A stretch of 33,075 nucleotides of DNA from Corynebacterium glucuronolyticum (GTDB lineage Bacteria; Actinomycetota; Actinomycetes; Mycobacteriales; Mycobacteriaceae). Position numbers and translations under genes: made by a program. The notes beneath the pieces are model-generated. The model searched no databases, had not been told where the DNA came from, and worked only from the letters and a program-made list of their open reading frames with translations. Of the stretch, positions 23,021 to 32,309 are shown piece after piece (within the stretch, counting starts at the first letter, position 1; the number at the start of each line of letters is the position of its first letter). The stretch spans positions 1 to 33,075 of the forward strand of contig JALFAQ010000050.1 in assembly GCA_022772305.1 (NCBI GenBank). The letters are read 5' to 3'.

Positions 23021-24787
23021 ATGGGCACACAGAATTTCCTTGAGGTTGAAGCCAAGTTCGCGGTCTCTGATACGCTGCGCGTTCCCGATTTTAAGAAAAT
23101 CGCGCACGTTGACTTAGTCGATGAGACCAACGTATATCACCTGTCCGCTATTTACTACGACACGGAAGACCTCGCGCTCACCCGCGCGAAGGTGACGCTG
23201 CGCCGGCGGACAGGCGGCAAGGATTCCGGCTGGCATCTCAAGCTGCCATCTGATTTGGGGCGCGTGGAGGTCCACACCGACTTCGATCCTGAGCAGGAGG
23301 GTCCCCTGACCCCACCGGAAGAGGTTCTCCACCCGGTGAAGGTTCTGACCCGGAACCGGGATCTCGTACCGATCGCCCAGGTGGATAACGAACGCCACGA
23401 AACCATCCTGCGCGCCTTCAACGGGACGGAAATGGCCGAGTTCTGCGATGACCACGTCACGGCGTGGTCACTTCTTCCCGGTGGTAACCGCACCGCGTGG
23501 CGTGAGTGGGAGGTTGAGCTCGGTAACGATGTTTCCCGGACAGAAAAAGGCCAGGAGATTCTCACCTCCGCTACCCGGCTGCTCATCGCCAATGGGGCAT
23601 CCGTCTCCCACAGCCCCTCGAAGCTTGTGATGGCCCTGGGGGATTCTGTAAACAATGTGGCCAAGCCTATGCAGGCTGCAGAGGTAGACGAGGACTCTCC
23701 CCTGCATGCTGTCGTCACTGCTTTGACGGAAGGCCGCGACCGGATCATTGAGATGGATCCGCAGGTGCGCCGCGATGAGTGGGATTCCGTCCACCAGATG
23801 CGTGTAGCCACCCGCGAGCTGCGCAGCCACATGCAAACCTTTGAGGGCATCATCGTCGGCCCGCGCGTTAAAGAGCTGGAAAAGGAGCTCAAGTACCTCG
23901 CCGGCCTTCTTGGTGTCGCCCGCGATGCCGAGGTTGTAGAGGCTCGCTTCACTGATCTTGTCGATCAGGTTCCTATCGAGGTCATCGGTAGGGACACCCG
24001 CGCCCATCTCACTTCATCCATGTCGGAGGCCTACCGCACCGCCCATGACGAGATCCTCGCCTACCTCGACTCCGACCGCTACTTCACCCTGCTGCGTTCC
24101 CTGGACGAGATCATCAAGGATCCGCCGACCCCGGAAACTGTAGAGGTGGAGGAGCCGGAAGAAGCCGAAGAAACCTCAGCACCACGTGAGGCTGCTGTAG
24201 AGACTCCCGAGGAAACGGGTGAGGACACCCCGCAGGAAACGGAAGAAGAAAAGGAGCCTGCGGACGACTCCCCCGAATCAGTGTTGGCAGATCATCTGTC
24301 CAAGGCCTACGACAAGCTGCACCGTCGCCACCTCAAGGCCGTAGAAGAATGGGAAGACGACACCCTGCCTCTGGCTCACCGTGAGGCAAACTTCCACAAC
24401 ATGCGAAAAGCCGCCAAGAAGCTGCGCTACTCGGCGGAGGCAGTGGGCAAGGCCACGGGATTGAAGACGCGGAAACTATACGATGCGTGCAAGCAGATGC
24501 AGTCTGTCCTCGGCGATTTCCAGGACTGCGTAACATCCCGCGATGTCATCGCGGAAAAGGCCCAGGAGGCGCGGGAGCGCGGTCGCGATACGTTCGGCTA
24601 CGGCGTGCTCTACCACCTGGAAATGGCCAACGGCCTCACCGCGCTGAAGGAATACAAGGATGCCGAAAAGGATATCCGCAAGGCCTACCGCAAGCTAGAT
24701 AAGCAGGTGAAGAAGGCCAGCCGTCAGCGTCAGGCCCGCGAGGCACGCAAGCGTGAGGAGGAGGCCTCCTCACACGAGGAGTGGTAG
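23021..24787 (+). CDS. CYTH-CHAD domain protein
   Basis: A 588-residue protein. The N-terminal CYTH (triphosphate tunnel) domain shows E8-V-E10-A-K12 plus the strand-rich TLRRRTGGKDSGWHLKLP (59-76). The C-terminal part, about 232-575, is a CHAD helical domain with conserved His/Arg/Lys ('VHQMRVATRELRSHMQTF' near 258, 'NFHNMRKAAKKLRYSAEAVGK' near 455). CYTH domains hydrolyse triphosphates and CHAD binds polyphosphate, so the protein probably acts at polyphosphate granules. A Glu-rich insert (about 372-428) interrupts the CHAD domain. ATG 23021 has AAAAGGG upstream. Confidence 0.92.
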   Translation: MGTQNFLEVEAKFAVSDTLRVPDFKKIAHVDLVDETNVYHLSAIYYDTEDLALTRAKVTLRRRTGGKDSGWHLKLPSDLGRVEVHTDFDPEQEGPLTPPEEVLHPVKVLTRNRDLVPIAQVDNERHETILRAFNGTEMAEFCDDHVTAWSLLPGGNRTAWREWEVELGNDVSRTEKGQEILTSATRLLIANGASVSHSPSKLVMALGDSVNNVAKPMQAAEVDEDSPLHAVVTALTEGRDRIIEMDPQVRRDEWDSVHQMRVATRELRSHMQTFEGIIVGPRVKELEKELKYLAGLLGVARDAEVVEARFTDLVDQVPIEVIGRDTRAHLTSSMSEAYRTAHDEILAYLDSDRYFTLLRSLDEIIKDPPTPETVEVEEPEEAEETSAPREAAVETPEETGEDTPQETEEEKEPADDSPESVLADHLSKAYDKLHRRHLKAVEEWEDDTLPLAHREANFHNMRKAAKKLRYSAEAVGKATGLKTRKLYDACKQMQSVLGDFQDCVTSRDVIAEKAQEARERGRDTFGYGVLYHLEMANGLTALKEYKDAEKDIRKAYRKLDKQVKKASRQRQAREARKREEEASSHEEW

Positions 24788-24790
24788 AAG

Positions 24791-24994
24791 TTACTTCTCC
24801 CAGGCCGGCGGCTTCCCCCAGTTGTCGTCGGCCTCTTCTTGTTTGTCTGCGCTCTTGTTACGCTCCGCCGCGGTGGTAAGCGCCTGGCGAGCTTCCTCTT
24901 CGGTGTCGTAGGGACCCATGCGGTTGTCCCAGCTGGCCTGCTTGCCCTGCTGTACGTCACCGGTTTCCACGTTGTAGTACCACTTATCGCTCAT
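24791..24994 (-). CDS. Small conserved actinobacterial SPOR-like protein
   Basis: A 67-residue protein beginning MSDKWYYNVETGDVQQGK and ending WGKPPAWEK. This small protein, with the 'RMGPYDTEEEARQAL' segment (26-40) typical of SPOR-like folds, recurs in corynebacteria and other actinobacteria and is sometimes labelled methionine aminopeptidase in error. It ends 3 bp from the convergent CYTH-CHAD stop. AAAGGATG lies upstream of the start. No function is established. Confidence 0.85.
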   Translation of the reverse strand: MSDKWYYNVETGDVQQGKQASWDNRMGPYDTEEEARQALTTAAERNKSADKQEEADDNWGKPPAWEK

Positions 24995-25137
24995 GGTGGA
25001 TTCATCCTTTCATGTGAGTGTGTTCCCCAGGTTACCCGGTTTGGGACGCAATCTGCCGGGGAAAAGCCTCCGCCCGTGTACCCTGGGACGGTAAACGGTT
25101 GGCGCGACAAAACGTATAAAAGGAGCGGTAGCTAAAG

Positions 25138-26370
25138 ATGAAACAGTGGCCTAGCCCGCAGGAAAACATCGCAGACAGCGTGGCTCGCGAACACCAGCAG
25201 CAGTGGGGCGATCCTGATGGGGTGGCGTGCGCGCCTGCAACGAGCTGTCTCATGGGCGAGTTCACGGATTTCACCGGCGGGATGAGCGCGGTGACGATCC
25301 ACTCGTTGGAGGCGGCGGTGGCCTTTTCTTACCGTGCTGACCGTGCTGTACACGTGCGTTTCGTGCAGACAGGTGTGGGAGAGAAGTCTTTTACTGCCGA
25401 TGCGGATGAGCTGGAGAAGGCTGCCGCAGAGATCCTGGATCCGCCGGTTCACGAATTCGAGGAACCGCAACGGTGGAACGTGGCGGACAGTCTCCCCACG
25501 GAAGACTGGGCGGTGCGTCTTGGCGGGGTGGTCATCACGATGATCCACCGCCAAATGTTGACGCGCGACACTCCCGGCGTGAACGTCACGGTTGTGTGCG
25601 ACATTCCGCCGCATGCGGGTCTCGGTCGCACCGCCGCCGTCATGTCGGCGCTGGCATTGGCTCTCAATGGCGAGCCTGACGAGCGTGACGACGCCCCGAC
25701 GCGGGCGAAGCTGGCAACCGTCGCCCACTGCGCAGCCGAGGTGTTCACCGCGCTGACGCACCCGCGGGCCCGCTTCATCGGGTGTCTCCGCGGTACCGGG
25801 GAGGGGGTGAACCTCGTGAACTTCGGCGACGGTTCCCTCACGGTCGCGCCACGCATGCCCGAATGCACGATCGTCGCCCCGTCGCTCACCCGGCTACCCG
25901 AGGCCCGCGCCAACAGCGATCGGCTCGCCGCGCGTCGCGCCTTTGTCCTCCGGGCTCTGGAAAACTTCGGGGTCACCACGCTACAGCAGCTTCCCGACGC
26001 CTCCGCGCGCATCGGTGAGTGGCTCCGCACGCTCATCTCGGTGAAAGGTTGTGAGGGCTTGCCGACGCCTGGGGCTGCGGTGGAGTGGCTCACCTACCTC
26101 GACGACGAGGCGAAGCGCACCTGGGAGTTTATCCAGCTCCTGCGCTCCCGGCGCTTGCCGGAGGCCTGCGACATGTTCGCCCTTTCTGCCGGTCCGCTGC
26201 ACCAGTTTGCCCTTGACGAGCCGGCCACCGACGAGGTTGCCGGTGTTCCCTCCCGTCCAGCTGCAATCGGCCGCTCCGATGCCACGGTGTGTGTGGCATC
26301 CGCAGCTGAGCTGCCGGAGGTTGCAGGAGCCATCGTCATTCCACTCGCACCGGGCGAGCGGGCACACTAG
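25138..26370 (+). CDS. Galactokinase-like GHMP protein, probably catalytically degenerate
   Basis: A 410-residue protein with the GalK/GHMP layout. The N-terminal galactose-binding signature, normally GRVNLIGEHTDYNxG, reads ATSCLMGEFTDFTGG (33-47). The phosphate-binding PxxxGLGSSAA loop reads IPPHAGLGRTAAV (about 155-167), lacking both serines. The GIMDQ catalytic segment is unrecognisable; the matching stretch is RARFIGCLRGTGEGVN with no Asp. The C-terminus ('AIGRSDATVCVASAAELPEVAG') also deviates from the GHMP C domain motif GGGFGGC. It is not a random pseudogene, because the frame is intact for the full family length with AAAGGAG upstream. A non-kinase or regulatory role is more likely than galactokinase. 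Its stop overlaps the convergent RNB gene by 4 bp. Confidence 0.75.
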   Translation: MKQWPSPQENIADSVAREHQQQWGDPDGVACAPATSCLMGEFTDFTGGMSAVTIHSLEAAVAFSYRADRAVHVRFVQTGVGEKSFTADADELEKAAAEILDPPVHEFEEPQRWNVADSLPTEDWAVRLGGVVITMIHRQMLTRDTPGVNVTVVCDIPPHAGLGRTAAVMSALALALNGEPDERDDAPTRAKLATVAHCAAEVFTALTHPRARFIGCLRGTGEGVNLVNFGDGSLTVAPRMPECTIVAPSLTRLPEARANSDRLAARRAFVLRALENFGVTTLQQLPDASARIGEWLRTLISVKGCEGLPTPGAAVEWLTYLDDEAKRTWEFIQLLRSRRLPEACDMFALSAGPLHQFALDEPATDEVAGVPSRPAAIGRSDATVCVASAAELPEVAGAIVIPLAPGERAH

Positions 26371-27743
26371 TCCGCAGGCCAGGCAAAGGTAATCGCCCGC
26401 TCCGCGAGATCCGCCGTTACGAGCGTCACCACTGCCTTTTCTCCTTCTGGTGGGGTTCCCACCAGGTCGGTGGAGATGATCGGTGGCTGGAAAAGCATGA
26501 TCTTGGCGGTGTTCTTTTCCTCATTGGCCTTAAGTACCAGCGCCTCAAAGGTCGTTCCCACCCACGGCTGCAGGACCGTGGCCTCCGTCAGCCGGATACA
26601 CGCGTTATCGACCGTGTTGGCCAGCTGCGACGTGCGACGCATGGTGTCGATGACAGCCTCCGCGTCGTCGCGCGCCCAGGACTCCGGTTCCCGCCCCTCC
26701 GCCTGCGCCAAGCAGTATTCCGTAGCGTAGCGATCGACGAGACGGCGCAGCGGAGCAGTCACATGCGAATATACTCCGCCCACGCCGGCGTGGACGACCG
26801 GCTCATCAGCTTCGAGGAAAAGGTAATCGGCACCACGCAGCAGCTTGGCGGCTTCCTTGTGCACCGCCATTCCCGTCACCGTCGTAGGGTCGACCGACGC
26901 GAGGAACACGCCGACCTCGGAGTTGGGATCAAAGTGGAGACCCAGGTTCGCTACCTCGGTAGCAAAGGCCTCGAGTGCCTCCGGAGGTGCCGGCCGCAGC
27001 GTGCGGAGGTAGCCCTGACCGTTGTCAGCCATCATCGTTCCCGCGACCATTCCCGTCATGAGCGAGACCTCGGAATTGTCATCCATGGCTTGGTTGCGGG
27101 GCTCGAGGACGAGCTCGTACTGGCCGTCGTCAAGCTTATGTACGCGCGTATCGGGCAGAGACAGGTTGACGGCCTTGCGGCGCAGGGAACTCGCGCGGCG
27201 CGCTTCGCCCAATTGCGGGAGGAGATCGATGGACGGGTGGTGGGCGTTGCTGTAATCCAACTGTGCGCGGGACCGGATGGTGGCGCGCGAGAGCTCGGTG
27301 GAACGCACCTCCCCCGCGGCGTCGACAAGCATATGCCAGCACACAGCGGGCCGATCAACCTCAGGTAAAAGCGAAGCCGACCCCTCGGACAGCTCCGGCG
27401 GGTAGAGTCGCGCGGGCGCATCCGGAAGGTAGATCGTTTGCCCGCGCTTGAAGGCCTCGTTGTAGAGCCCCATGCCCGGACGAACGAACGTCGCCACATC
27501 GGCGATCGCGTACCACACCTCCAGGTCATCACCCTTTTTGGTGATGTAGACGGCCTGGTCCAGATCTTTGGAGCCCACCGGATCAATCGTTACGAAGGGA
27601 ATACTGCGAAGGTCACGGCGGTTCTCAGCAAACTGATCCGTGGCAGTTCGCGCCTCCTCGACGAGCTCAGGGGCGAAACCGCGCTCAACCTTAAACTCGC
27701 GGGCGACATCAGAGAAGTCCAATTCAGCGGCATACAGCTTCAT
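26367..27743 (-). CDS. RNB-domain ribonuclease (RNase II/R family), short actinobacterial form
   Basis: A 458-residue exoribonuclease homologue consisting of the RNB domain almost alone. The catalytic motif is IDPVGSKDLDQA with D54, D60 and D62; the fourth position, Asp210 in E. coli RNase II, is Gln63. Further RNB landmarks are 'VWYAIADVATFVRPG', 'IYLPDAPARLYPPELSEG' and 'YSHVTAPLRRLVDRY'. The N-terminal cold-shock and C-terminal S1 domains of RNase R are lacking or reduced. ATG 27743 is right because an upstream extension would run into rnpB; GGTAGG precedes it. It lies 30 bp after the 3' end of rnpB on the same strand and may be partly co-transcribed. Confidence 0.88.
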   Translation of the reverse strand: MKLYAAELDFSDVAREFKVERGFAPELVEEARTATDQFAENRRDLRSIPFVTIDPVGSKDLDQAVYITKKGDDLEVWYAIADVATFVRPGMGLYNEAFKRGQTIYLPDAPARLYPPELSEGSASLLPEVDRPAVCWHMLVDAAGEVRSTELSRATIRSRAQLDYSNAHHPSIDLLPQLGEARRASSLRRKAVNLSLPDTRVHKLDDGQYELVLEPRNQAMDDNSEVSLMTGMVAGTMMADNGQGYLRTLRPAPPEALEAFATEVANLGLHFDPNSEVGVFLASVDPTTVTGMAVHKEAAKLLRGADYLFLEADEPVVHAGVGGVYSHVTAPLRRLVDRYATEYCLAQAEGREPESWARDDAEAVIDTMRRTSQLANTVDNACIRLTEATVLQPWVGTTFEALVLKANEEKNTAKIMLFQPPIISTDLVGTPPEGEKAVVTLVTADLAERAITFAWPAD

Positions 27744-27773
27744 ACCTACCCATTTTGCCCTGAAATGTGGAGG

Positions 27774-28183
<410 letters not shown>

Positions 28184-28192
28184 CGAGAAGAG

Positions 28193-28198
28193 ATTGTA
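28193..28198 (-). promoter_or_regulatory. -10 element of rnpB
   Basis: TACAAT on the minus strand lies 9 nt before the predicted 5' end of the RNase P RNA, a standard distance. No good -35 is apparent. Confidence 0.55.
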
Positions 28199-28231
28199 GA
28201 CCTTATCTCCCATATGGAGGAAATTTTCAGT

Positions 28232-28259
28232 GTGTTTCCAGGAACACTGTTGGAAACAC
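28232..28259. promoter_or_regulatory. Inverted repeat between rnpB and the efflux operon
   Basis: GTGTTTCCA and TGGAAACAC form a perfect 9-bp inverted repeat with a 10-nt spacer. A third half-site, GGAACAC, lies between them and makes an overlapping near-palindrome with the left arm. It sits upstream of both divergent promoters. Confidence 0.5.
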
Positions 28260-28300
28260 GTGTCATATACGGTAAATTGAAGTAGATTTGTGTTAACTCT

Positions 28301-28320
28301 CCATGTGTTAATACACATGG
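28301..28320. promoter_or_regulatory. Operator-like palindrome in front of the efflux operon
   Basis: CCATGTGTTAATACACATGG is an inverted repeat with 8-bp arms and a TAAT centre. It ends 27 bp before the adaptor start codon, and an extra copy of TGTGTTAA lies at 28289-28296. The position fits repression by an unidentified dimeric regulator. Confidence 0.5.
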
Positions 28321-28347
28321 ATTCAACCTACAAATGCTCGGAAAGTT

Positions 28348-30294
28348 ATGGCTGAAAATACTGAAAAATTCCCCAAAGAACTTAACGACCCGGTAGATGA
28401 AAACGATACCTTCTGGGACGACGATGAATTCGCCAGTGAAGATGGCGAACCCATGTCTCTCAGTGAGAAATACGATGAGGAACGACAGGGCAGCTTCTTC
28501 CAGCGCCGCAAGTGGATCATCATTCCCCTCGTCATCGCCGTTTTACTCGCAGCTGCCTTCGGCATCGGTAGCGCCGTCCTGACAGCTTTCAGCCCGAAGG
28601 AAACGGTGACCTCTACCGATTTCCGCACGGTAGCCAAGAAGGATGTCATCGACCGCGTCAGTGTGAAGGGAACTATTCAACCGATCCGGACAGCCACGCT
28701 TTCCACCAAGCTCACCACGCCCGTCCAGGATCTTCCCATCGCTGTTGGCGACCGCGTGAAAGCCAATCAGCTGCTGGCACGCATGGACACGTCCTCCCTC
28801 GAGCGCGAACTGAACAGCCAGCGCCAACAGCAGGCAGCCTCCAGCTCGGAATCCCAAAACGCTATCAAGCAGGCGCAGCAGCAGTTAGCCCAGAAGCAGG
28901 AGGCACTCAACCGCGGCCTGAACTCGGAGATCAACTCCGCTAACTCTGCACTCCGCGATGCCAACCTGCAGCTCGACGGCGCCAAGGAGGATTTCGCCAC
29001 CCGTGCCAAGCAGGTGGAAAACTCCAACGATCCGGCGCTGCAGCAGCAGAAGGATGCCCTGGACGAGGCTCGCAAGGCCTCCCGTGATGCTGATCTTAAG
29101 CGTTACCAGGCAGATTTCGGTCTCGCCACCATACAGCGCACTAATGGTGCCGCCGAGCACCAGATGGATCTCAACCGCGAACGGCTGGCACAGCTGAAGA
29201 GCCAGGATCTTTCCGCTTTGGATCCCATGGAGAAGGAAGCAGTCCAGGGCCAGATTTCTACTCTGCAGGAAGCCATCGATGGAGAAAACGGTGAGCGTGC
29301 ACGACGCGATCAATCCGTCGCTGATGCAGTGGCCGCAGTGGAGCAGGCGAAAAACGCCGCCTCCGATGCCAAGGATGCCCGCACCAAGGCCGAAAACCGC
29401 TACGCCGACGCACTTGCCGCCAGTGACCAGGAGCTCGGCCAGCTGCAGCGCAAGGTCAACGCAGCGGAAAACGCTGTCTCCGATGCCACCGTCGGCGTGG
29501 AGGCCGCCAAGCTCGGCGCCAAGCAGGGGCTAGAAACCTCCGCCTCCGCCCTCGATCAGGCCGTAAACTCCGCTGCTGCAGCCAATGCGGCCAGCGACCT
29601 GGCCAATAACAAACTCATGATCGACATTGATTCCGCCAACGTGAACAGCCCCTTCGACGGCATCATCACCTCGCTTCCTGCGCAGGAGGGCGCTCCCGTG
29701 TCCGGCCCGATTGTGACCGTGGCCGATGATTCCCGAAAGAAGATTGTGGTGCAGGTTAAGGAAATGGACCTGCCGAAGGTGACGAAGGATTCCAAGGTGC
29801 GCTTCACCACGCCGTCGACAGGCGACAAGGAGTTCACCGGCAAGGTAGTCAAGGTCTCCCCCATCGCCAACGACCCGATGGCCAGCATGCCTGCCGCCGC
29901 GGGCAGCGATTCCAGCTCCGGCGGTGCCGCTGCCGCCGGCTCCACCGATGTCACTTTCCCCGTAGAAATCGAGATCACCGGTGGCGACGAGCTGCGACTC
30001 GGCTCCTCCGCCAAGGCACAGATCATCCGCTCGGAAACCCGCGACACCATCGCCGTACCCCGCGATGCCGTCTACACCAATGATGCCGGCAAGACCGCCG
30101 TTCTCGTTCTCACCGGCGACGGGGGCTCGGGTACTATCGAAGAACGTGAGGTGGAAACCGGCAGTAGTAACGACTTCGATACGTCGATTAGCAAGGGCCT
30201 CGAGGAAGGCGACCGTGTGATCACCAGTGCAGAAAAGTACCGCGACAAGGTGGGTACCACAGCAAAGGTGCAGATGAACTCGAAGGGCAAGTAA
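28348..30294 (+). CDS. MacA/HlyD-type membrane fusion (adaptor) protein
   Basis: A 648-residue adaptor. It has an acidic cytoplasmic N-terminus (1-50), one membrane segment (56-80), a first lipoyl/barrel half ('RVSVKGTIQPIRTATLSTKLTTPVQDLPI', ~103-131), a very long Gln/Ala-rich coiled coil (about 145-415), the second lipoyl half ('DIDSANVNSPFDGIITSLPAQEGAPV') and a C-terminal beta barrel. In Gram-positives such proteins couple the MacB-like transporter to extracytoplasmic substrates. The coiled coil is long for the family and may span part of the mycolate envelope. GGAAAG precedes the ATG. It is the first gene of a three-gene operon; its TAA is immediately followed by the ATG of the ATPase. 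Confidence 0.9.
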   Translation: MAENTEKFPKELNDPVDENDTFWDDDEFASEDGEPMSLSEKYDEERQGSFFQRRKWIIIPLVIAVLLAAAFGIGSAVLTAFSPKETVTSTDFRTVAKKDVIDRVSVKGTIQPIRTATLSTKLTTPVQDLPIAVGDRVKANQLLARMDTSSLERELNSQRQQQAASSSESQNAIKQAQQQLAQKQEALNRGLNSEINSANSALRDANLQLDGAKEDFATRAKQVENSNDPALQQQKDALDEARKASRDADLKRYQADFGLATIQRTNGAAEHQMDLNRERLAQLKSQDLSALDPMEKEAVQGQISTLQEAIDGENGERARRDQSVADAVAAVEQAKNAASDAKDARTKAENRYADALAASDQELGQLQRKVNAAENAVSDATVGVEAAKLGAKQGLETSASALDQAVNSAAAANAASDLANNKLMIDIDSANVNSPFDGIITSLPAQEGAPVSGPIVTVADDSRKKIVVQVKEMDLPKVTKDSKVRFTTPSTGDKEFTGKVVKVSPIANDPMASMPAAAGSDSSSGGAAAAGSTDVTFPVEIEITGGDELRLGSSAKAQIIRSETRDTIAVPRDAVYTNDAGKTAVLVLTGDGGSGTIEEREVETGSSNDFDTSISKGLEEGDRVITSAEKYRDKVGTTAKVQMNSKGK

Positions 30295-31029
30295 ATGAGC
30301 TTGCTCATCAAAATGAAGGATATTGTCAAAACCTTTAACATCGGCCAACCCGGCGAGTTGACGGTTTTGCACAAGTGTAATTTTTACGTCAAAGACGGCG
30401 AATTCGTTTCCGTGGTAGGACAATCTGGCTCCGGTAAGTCGACGCTCATGAACATCATAGGGTTACTCGATGCTCCCACCAGCGGAAAGTATGTACTCGG
30501 CGGTGTCAACGTGCTCAACGCACAACCTGACGAGCTCGCCCGCTACCGCAGCGAATCTATTGGCTTCGTGTTCCAGAACTTCAACCTTATCGGACGCATG
30601 AACGCACAAAAGAACGTCGAGATGCCGATGATGTACGCTGGCATCTCGCCGAAGAAGCGCGCTGCCCGTGCCCGCGAGCTTCTCGAACTCGTCGGTATGG
30701 GTGACCGCGTCGGCCACGAGCCAAACGAGCTCTCCGGTGGCCAAAAGCAGCGCGTCGCTATCGCCCGCGCGCTCGCCAACGAACCCAAGCTTTTGCTTGC
30801 CGACGAGCCCACCGGTGCCCTTGATTCACACACCGGACGCATGGTCATGGACATGTTCCACAAGCTCAACAAGGAAGAGGGGAAAACCATCGTGTTTATT
30901 ACCCACAACCCAGACCTCGCGCAGGAGACCGACCGCATTGTCACACTGACCGACGGTTACATCGATAACCCTAACGGCACACCTGGTCTCGGTCGGGCAC
31001 CCCGTGCAGAGGAGGTCACCACGCAATGA
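30295..31029 (+). CDS. MacB-type ABC exporter ATP-binding protein
   Basis: A 244-residue ATPase of the MacB/LolD class. Walker A is GQSGSGKST (approx. 42-50), the Q-loop VFQNFNLI (~91-98), the signature LSGGQKQR, Walker B LLLADEPTGALDS and the H-loop ITHNPD. The 'FNLI' and 'TGALDS' features are typical of this exporter group. It starts directly after the adaptor stop and overlaps the permease start by 4 bp (ATGA). It drives efflux with the permease rather than import. Confidence 0.95.
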   Translation: MSLLIKMKDIVKTFNIGQPGELTVLHKCNFYVKDGEFVSVVGQSGSGKSTLMNIIGLLDAPTSGKYVLGGVNVLNAQPDELARYRSESIGFVFQNFNLIGRMNAQKNVEMPMMYAGISPKKRAARARELLELVGMGDRVGHEPNELSGGQKQRVAIARALANEPKLLLADEPTGALDSHTGRMVMDMFHKLNKEEGKTIVFITHNPDLAQETDRIVTLTDGYIDNPNGTPGLGRAPRAEEVTTQ

Positions 31030-32303
31030 ACCTCCGGGAAGCAATCCGCCTAGCACTCACCAGTCTTCGTGCCAATAAGATGCGCTCGGCGCTCACGCTC
31101 CTCGGCGTTGTCATCGGTATCGCCTCCGTCGTTGCCATTATGACCCTCGGTCGCTCACTGACTGCGCAGTCCCAGCAGACTTTCTCCGACATCGGTTCCA
31201 CCGACCTCAACGTGGCCCTGCAGCAAAAAAATGACGAGGCTGAGGACCAAGACGACCCAGACGCTACTCAGAACAGCTCCATGTTCGGCCCCGCCGACCC
31301 GTCCAACGAAGCCGACCGCATCAGCGATGATGCGATGGAACAACTCCGTGCGCAGCTCGGCGACACCGCCGAGTATATTTCCATTAACGCAGGCGATATG
31401 TGGAACGCCACCATCTCCCGCGACAAGAAACGCGAGCAAGGCTACGTGCAGGGTGCTAACGCCGATGCTCTGAGGAGCAACGGCGTCGAAACCACTGCCG
31501 GCCACCTCTTCAGCGCTGACGATGTCTCAGGTGGCCGAAACGTAGCTGTCATCCCCGATAAGCTCGCCCAAAAGCTGTTCAAGGGCGACAACAACGCAGC
31601 GCTCGGCAAAGAGATCACCGTGGAATATCGGGGAGAACTCCAAAGCTTCATCGTCGTCGCTGTGTACAACTCCGACAAGGGGGGCGGGGTCATCGATATC
31701 AAAGGCCCGCCGACGGTCTACGTACCCTACCCCGTGGCCAAAAAGATGGATAAGTCCGTTGCTGGCATAACAAACTTTACTGTTCGCCCCGCCCGCGACG
31801 CAGACATGGAAGGACTCAAGCAGCGCATCACTGACTTCTTTTCAGCCTCCCAGGACTACTCGGTCAAGGTGACAGACAACAAAGCCACGCTGGAATCCAT
31901 CGGTGGCTTTGTCACTGCAATCTCGGCGATTCTCTCCACCATCGCCGGAATTTCCCTCCTCGTCGGTGGCATCGGCGTGATGAACATCATGCTTGTCTCC
32001 GTAACGGAACGTACCCGGGAAATTGGCGTACGCATGGCACTGGGTGCCACTCGCAAGGACATCCGTACGCAGTTTGTCATCGAGTCCATGATCGTCTGCG
32101 TCATCGGTGGCATCATCGGTCTCCTCATCGGCGGAGGAATCGGCATGATCGCCACCAAACTCATAGGGAAGTTTGTGTTCCCACCACTTGGTGGTGCAGT
32201 CTTTGCCCTCGGCTTCTCCCTTGCCATCGGCTTGTTCTTCGGTTACTATCCTGCGGGAAAAGCAGCCCGATTGAACCCCATCGAGGCACTGCGCTACGAA
32301 TAG
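31026..32303 (+). CDS. MacB-type ABC exporter permease
   Basis: A 425-residue permease with one N-terminal membrane segment (about 20-42, 'MRSALTLLGVVIGIASVVAIM'), a large extracytoplasmic MacB periplasmic core domain (45-280) and three C-terminal segments of the FtsX type. The conserved 'GGIGVMNIMLVSVTERTREIGVRMALGA' block lies near 315-342. The core domain carries a low-complexity acidic insert (about 68-90). MacB systems act as mechanotransmitters exporting macrolides, peptides or lipoprotein-like substrates. Here it completes an adaptor-ATPase-permease operon; the substrate is unknown. Confidence 0.95.
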   Translation: MNLREAIRLALTSLRANKMRSALTLLGVVIGIASVVAIMTLGRSLTAQSQQTFSDIGSTDLNVALQQKNDEAEDQDDPDATQNSSMFGPADPSNEADRISDDAMEQLRAQLGDTAEYISINAGDMWNATISRDKKREQGYVQGANADALRSNGVETTAGHLFSADDVSGGRNVAVIPDKLAQKLFKGDNNAALGKEITVEYRGELQSFIVVAVYNSDKGGGVIDIKGPPTVYVPYPVAKKMDKSVAGITNFTVRPARDADMEGLKQRITDFFSASQDYSVKVTDNKATLESIGGFVTAISAILSTIAGISLLVGGIGVMNIMLVSVTERTREIGVRMALGATRKDIRTQFVIESMIVCVIGGIIGLLIGGGIGMIATKLIGKFVFPPLGGAVFALGFSLAIGLFFGYYPAGKAARLNPIEALRYE

Positions 32304-32309
32304 GGCTTC

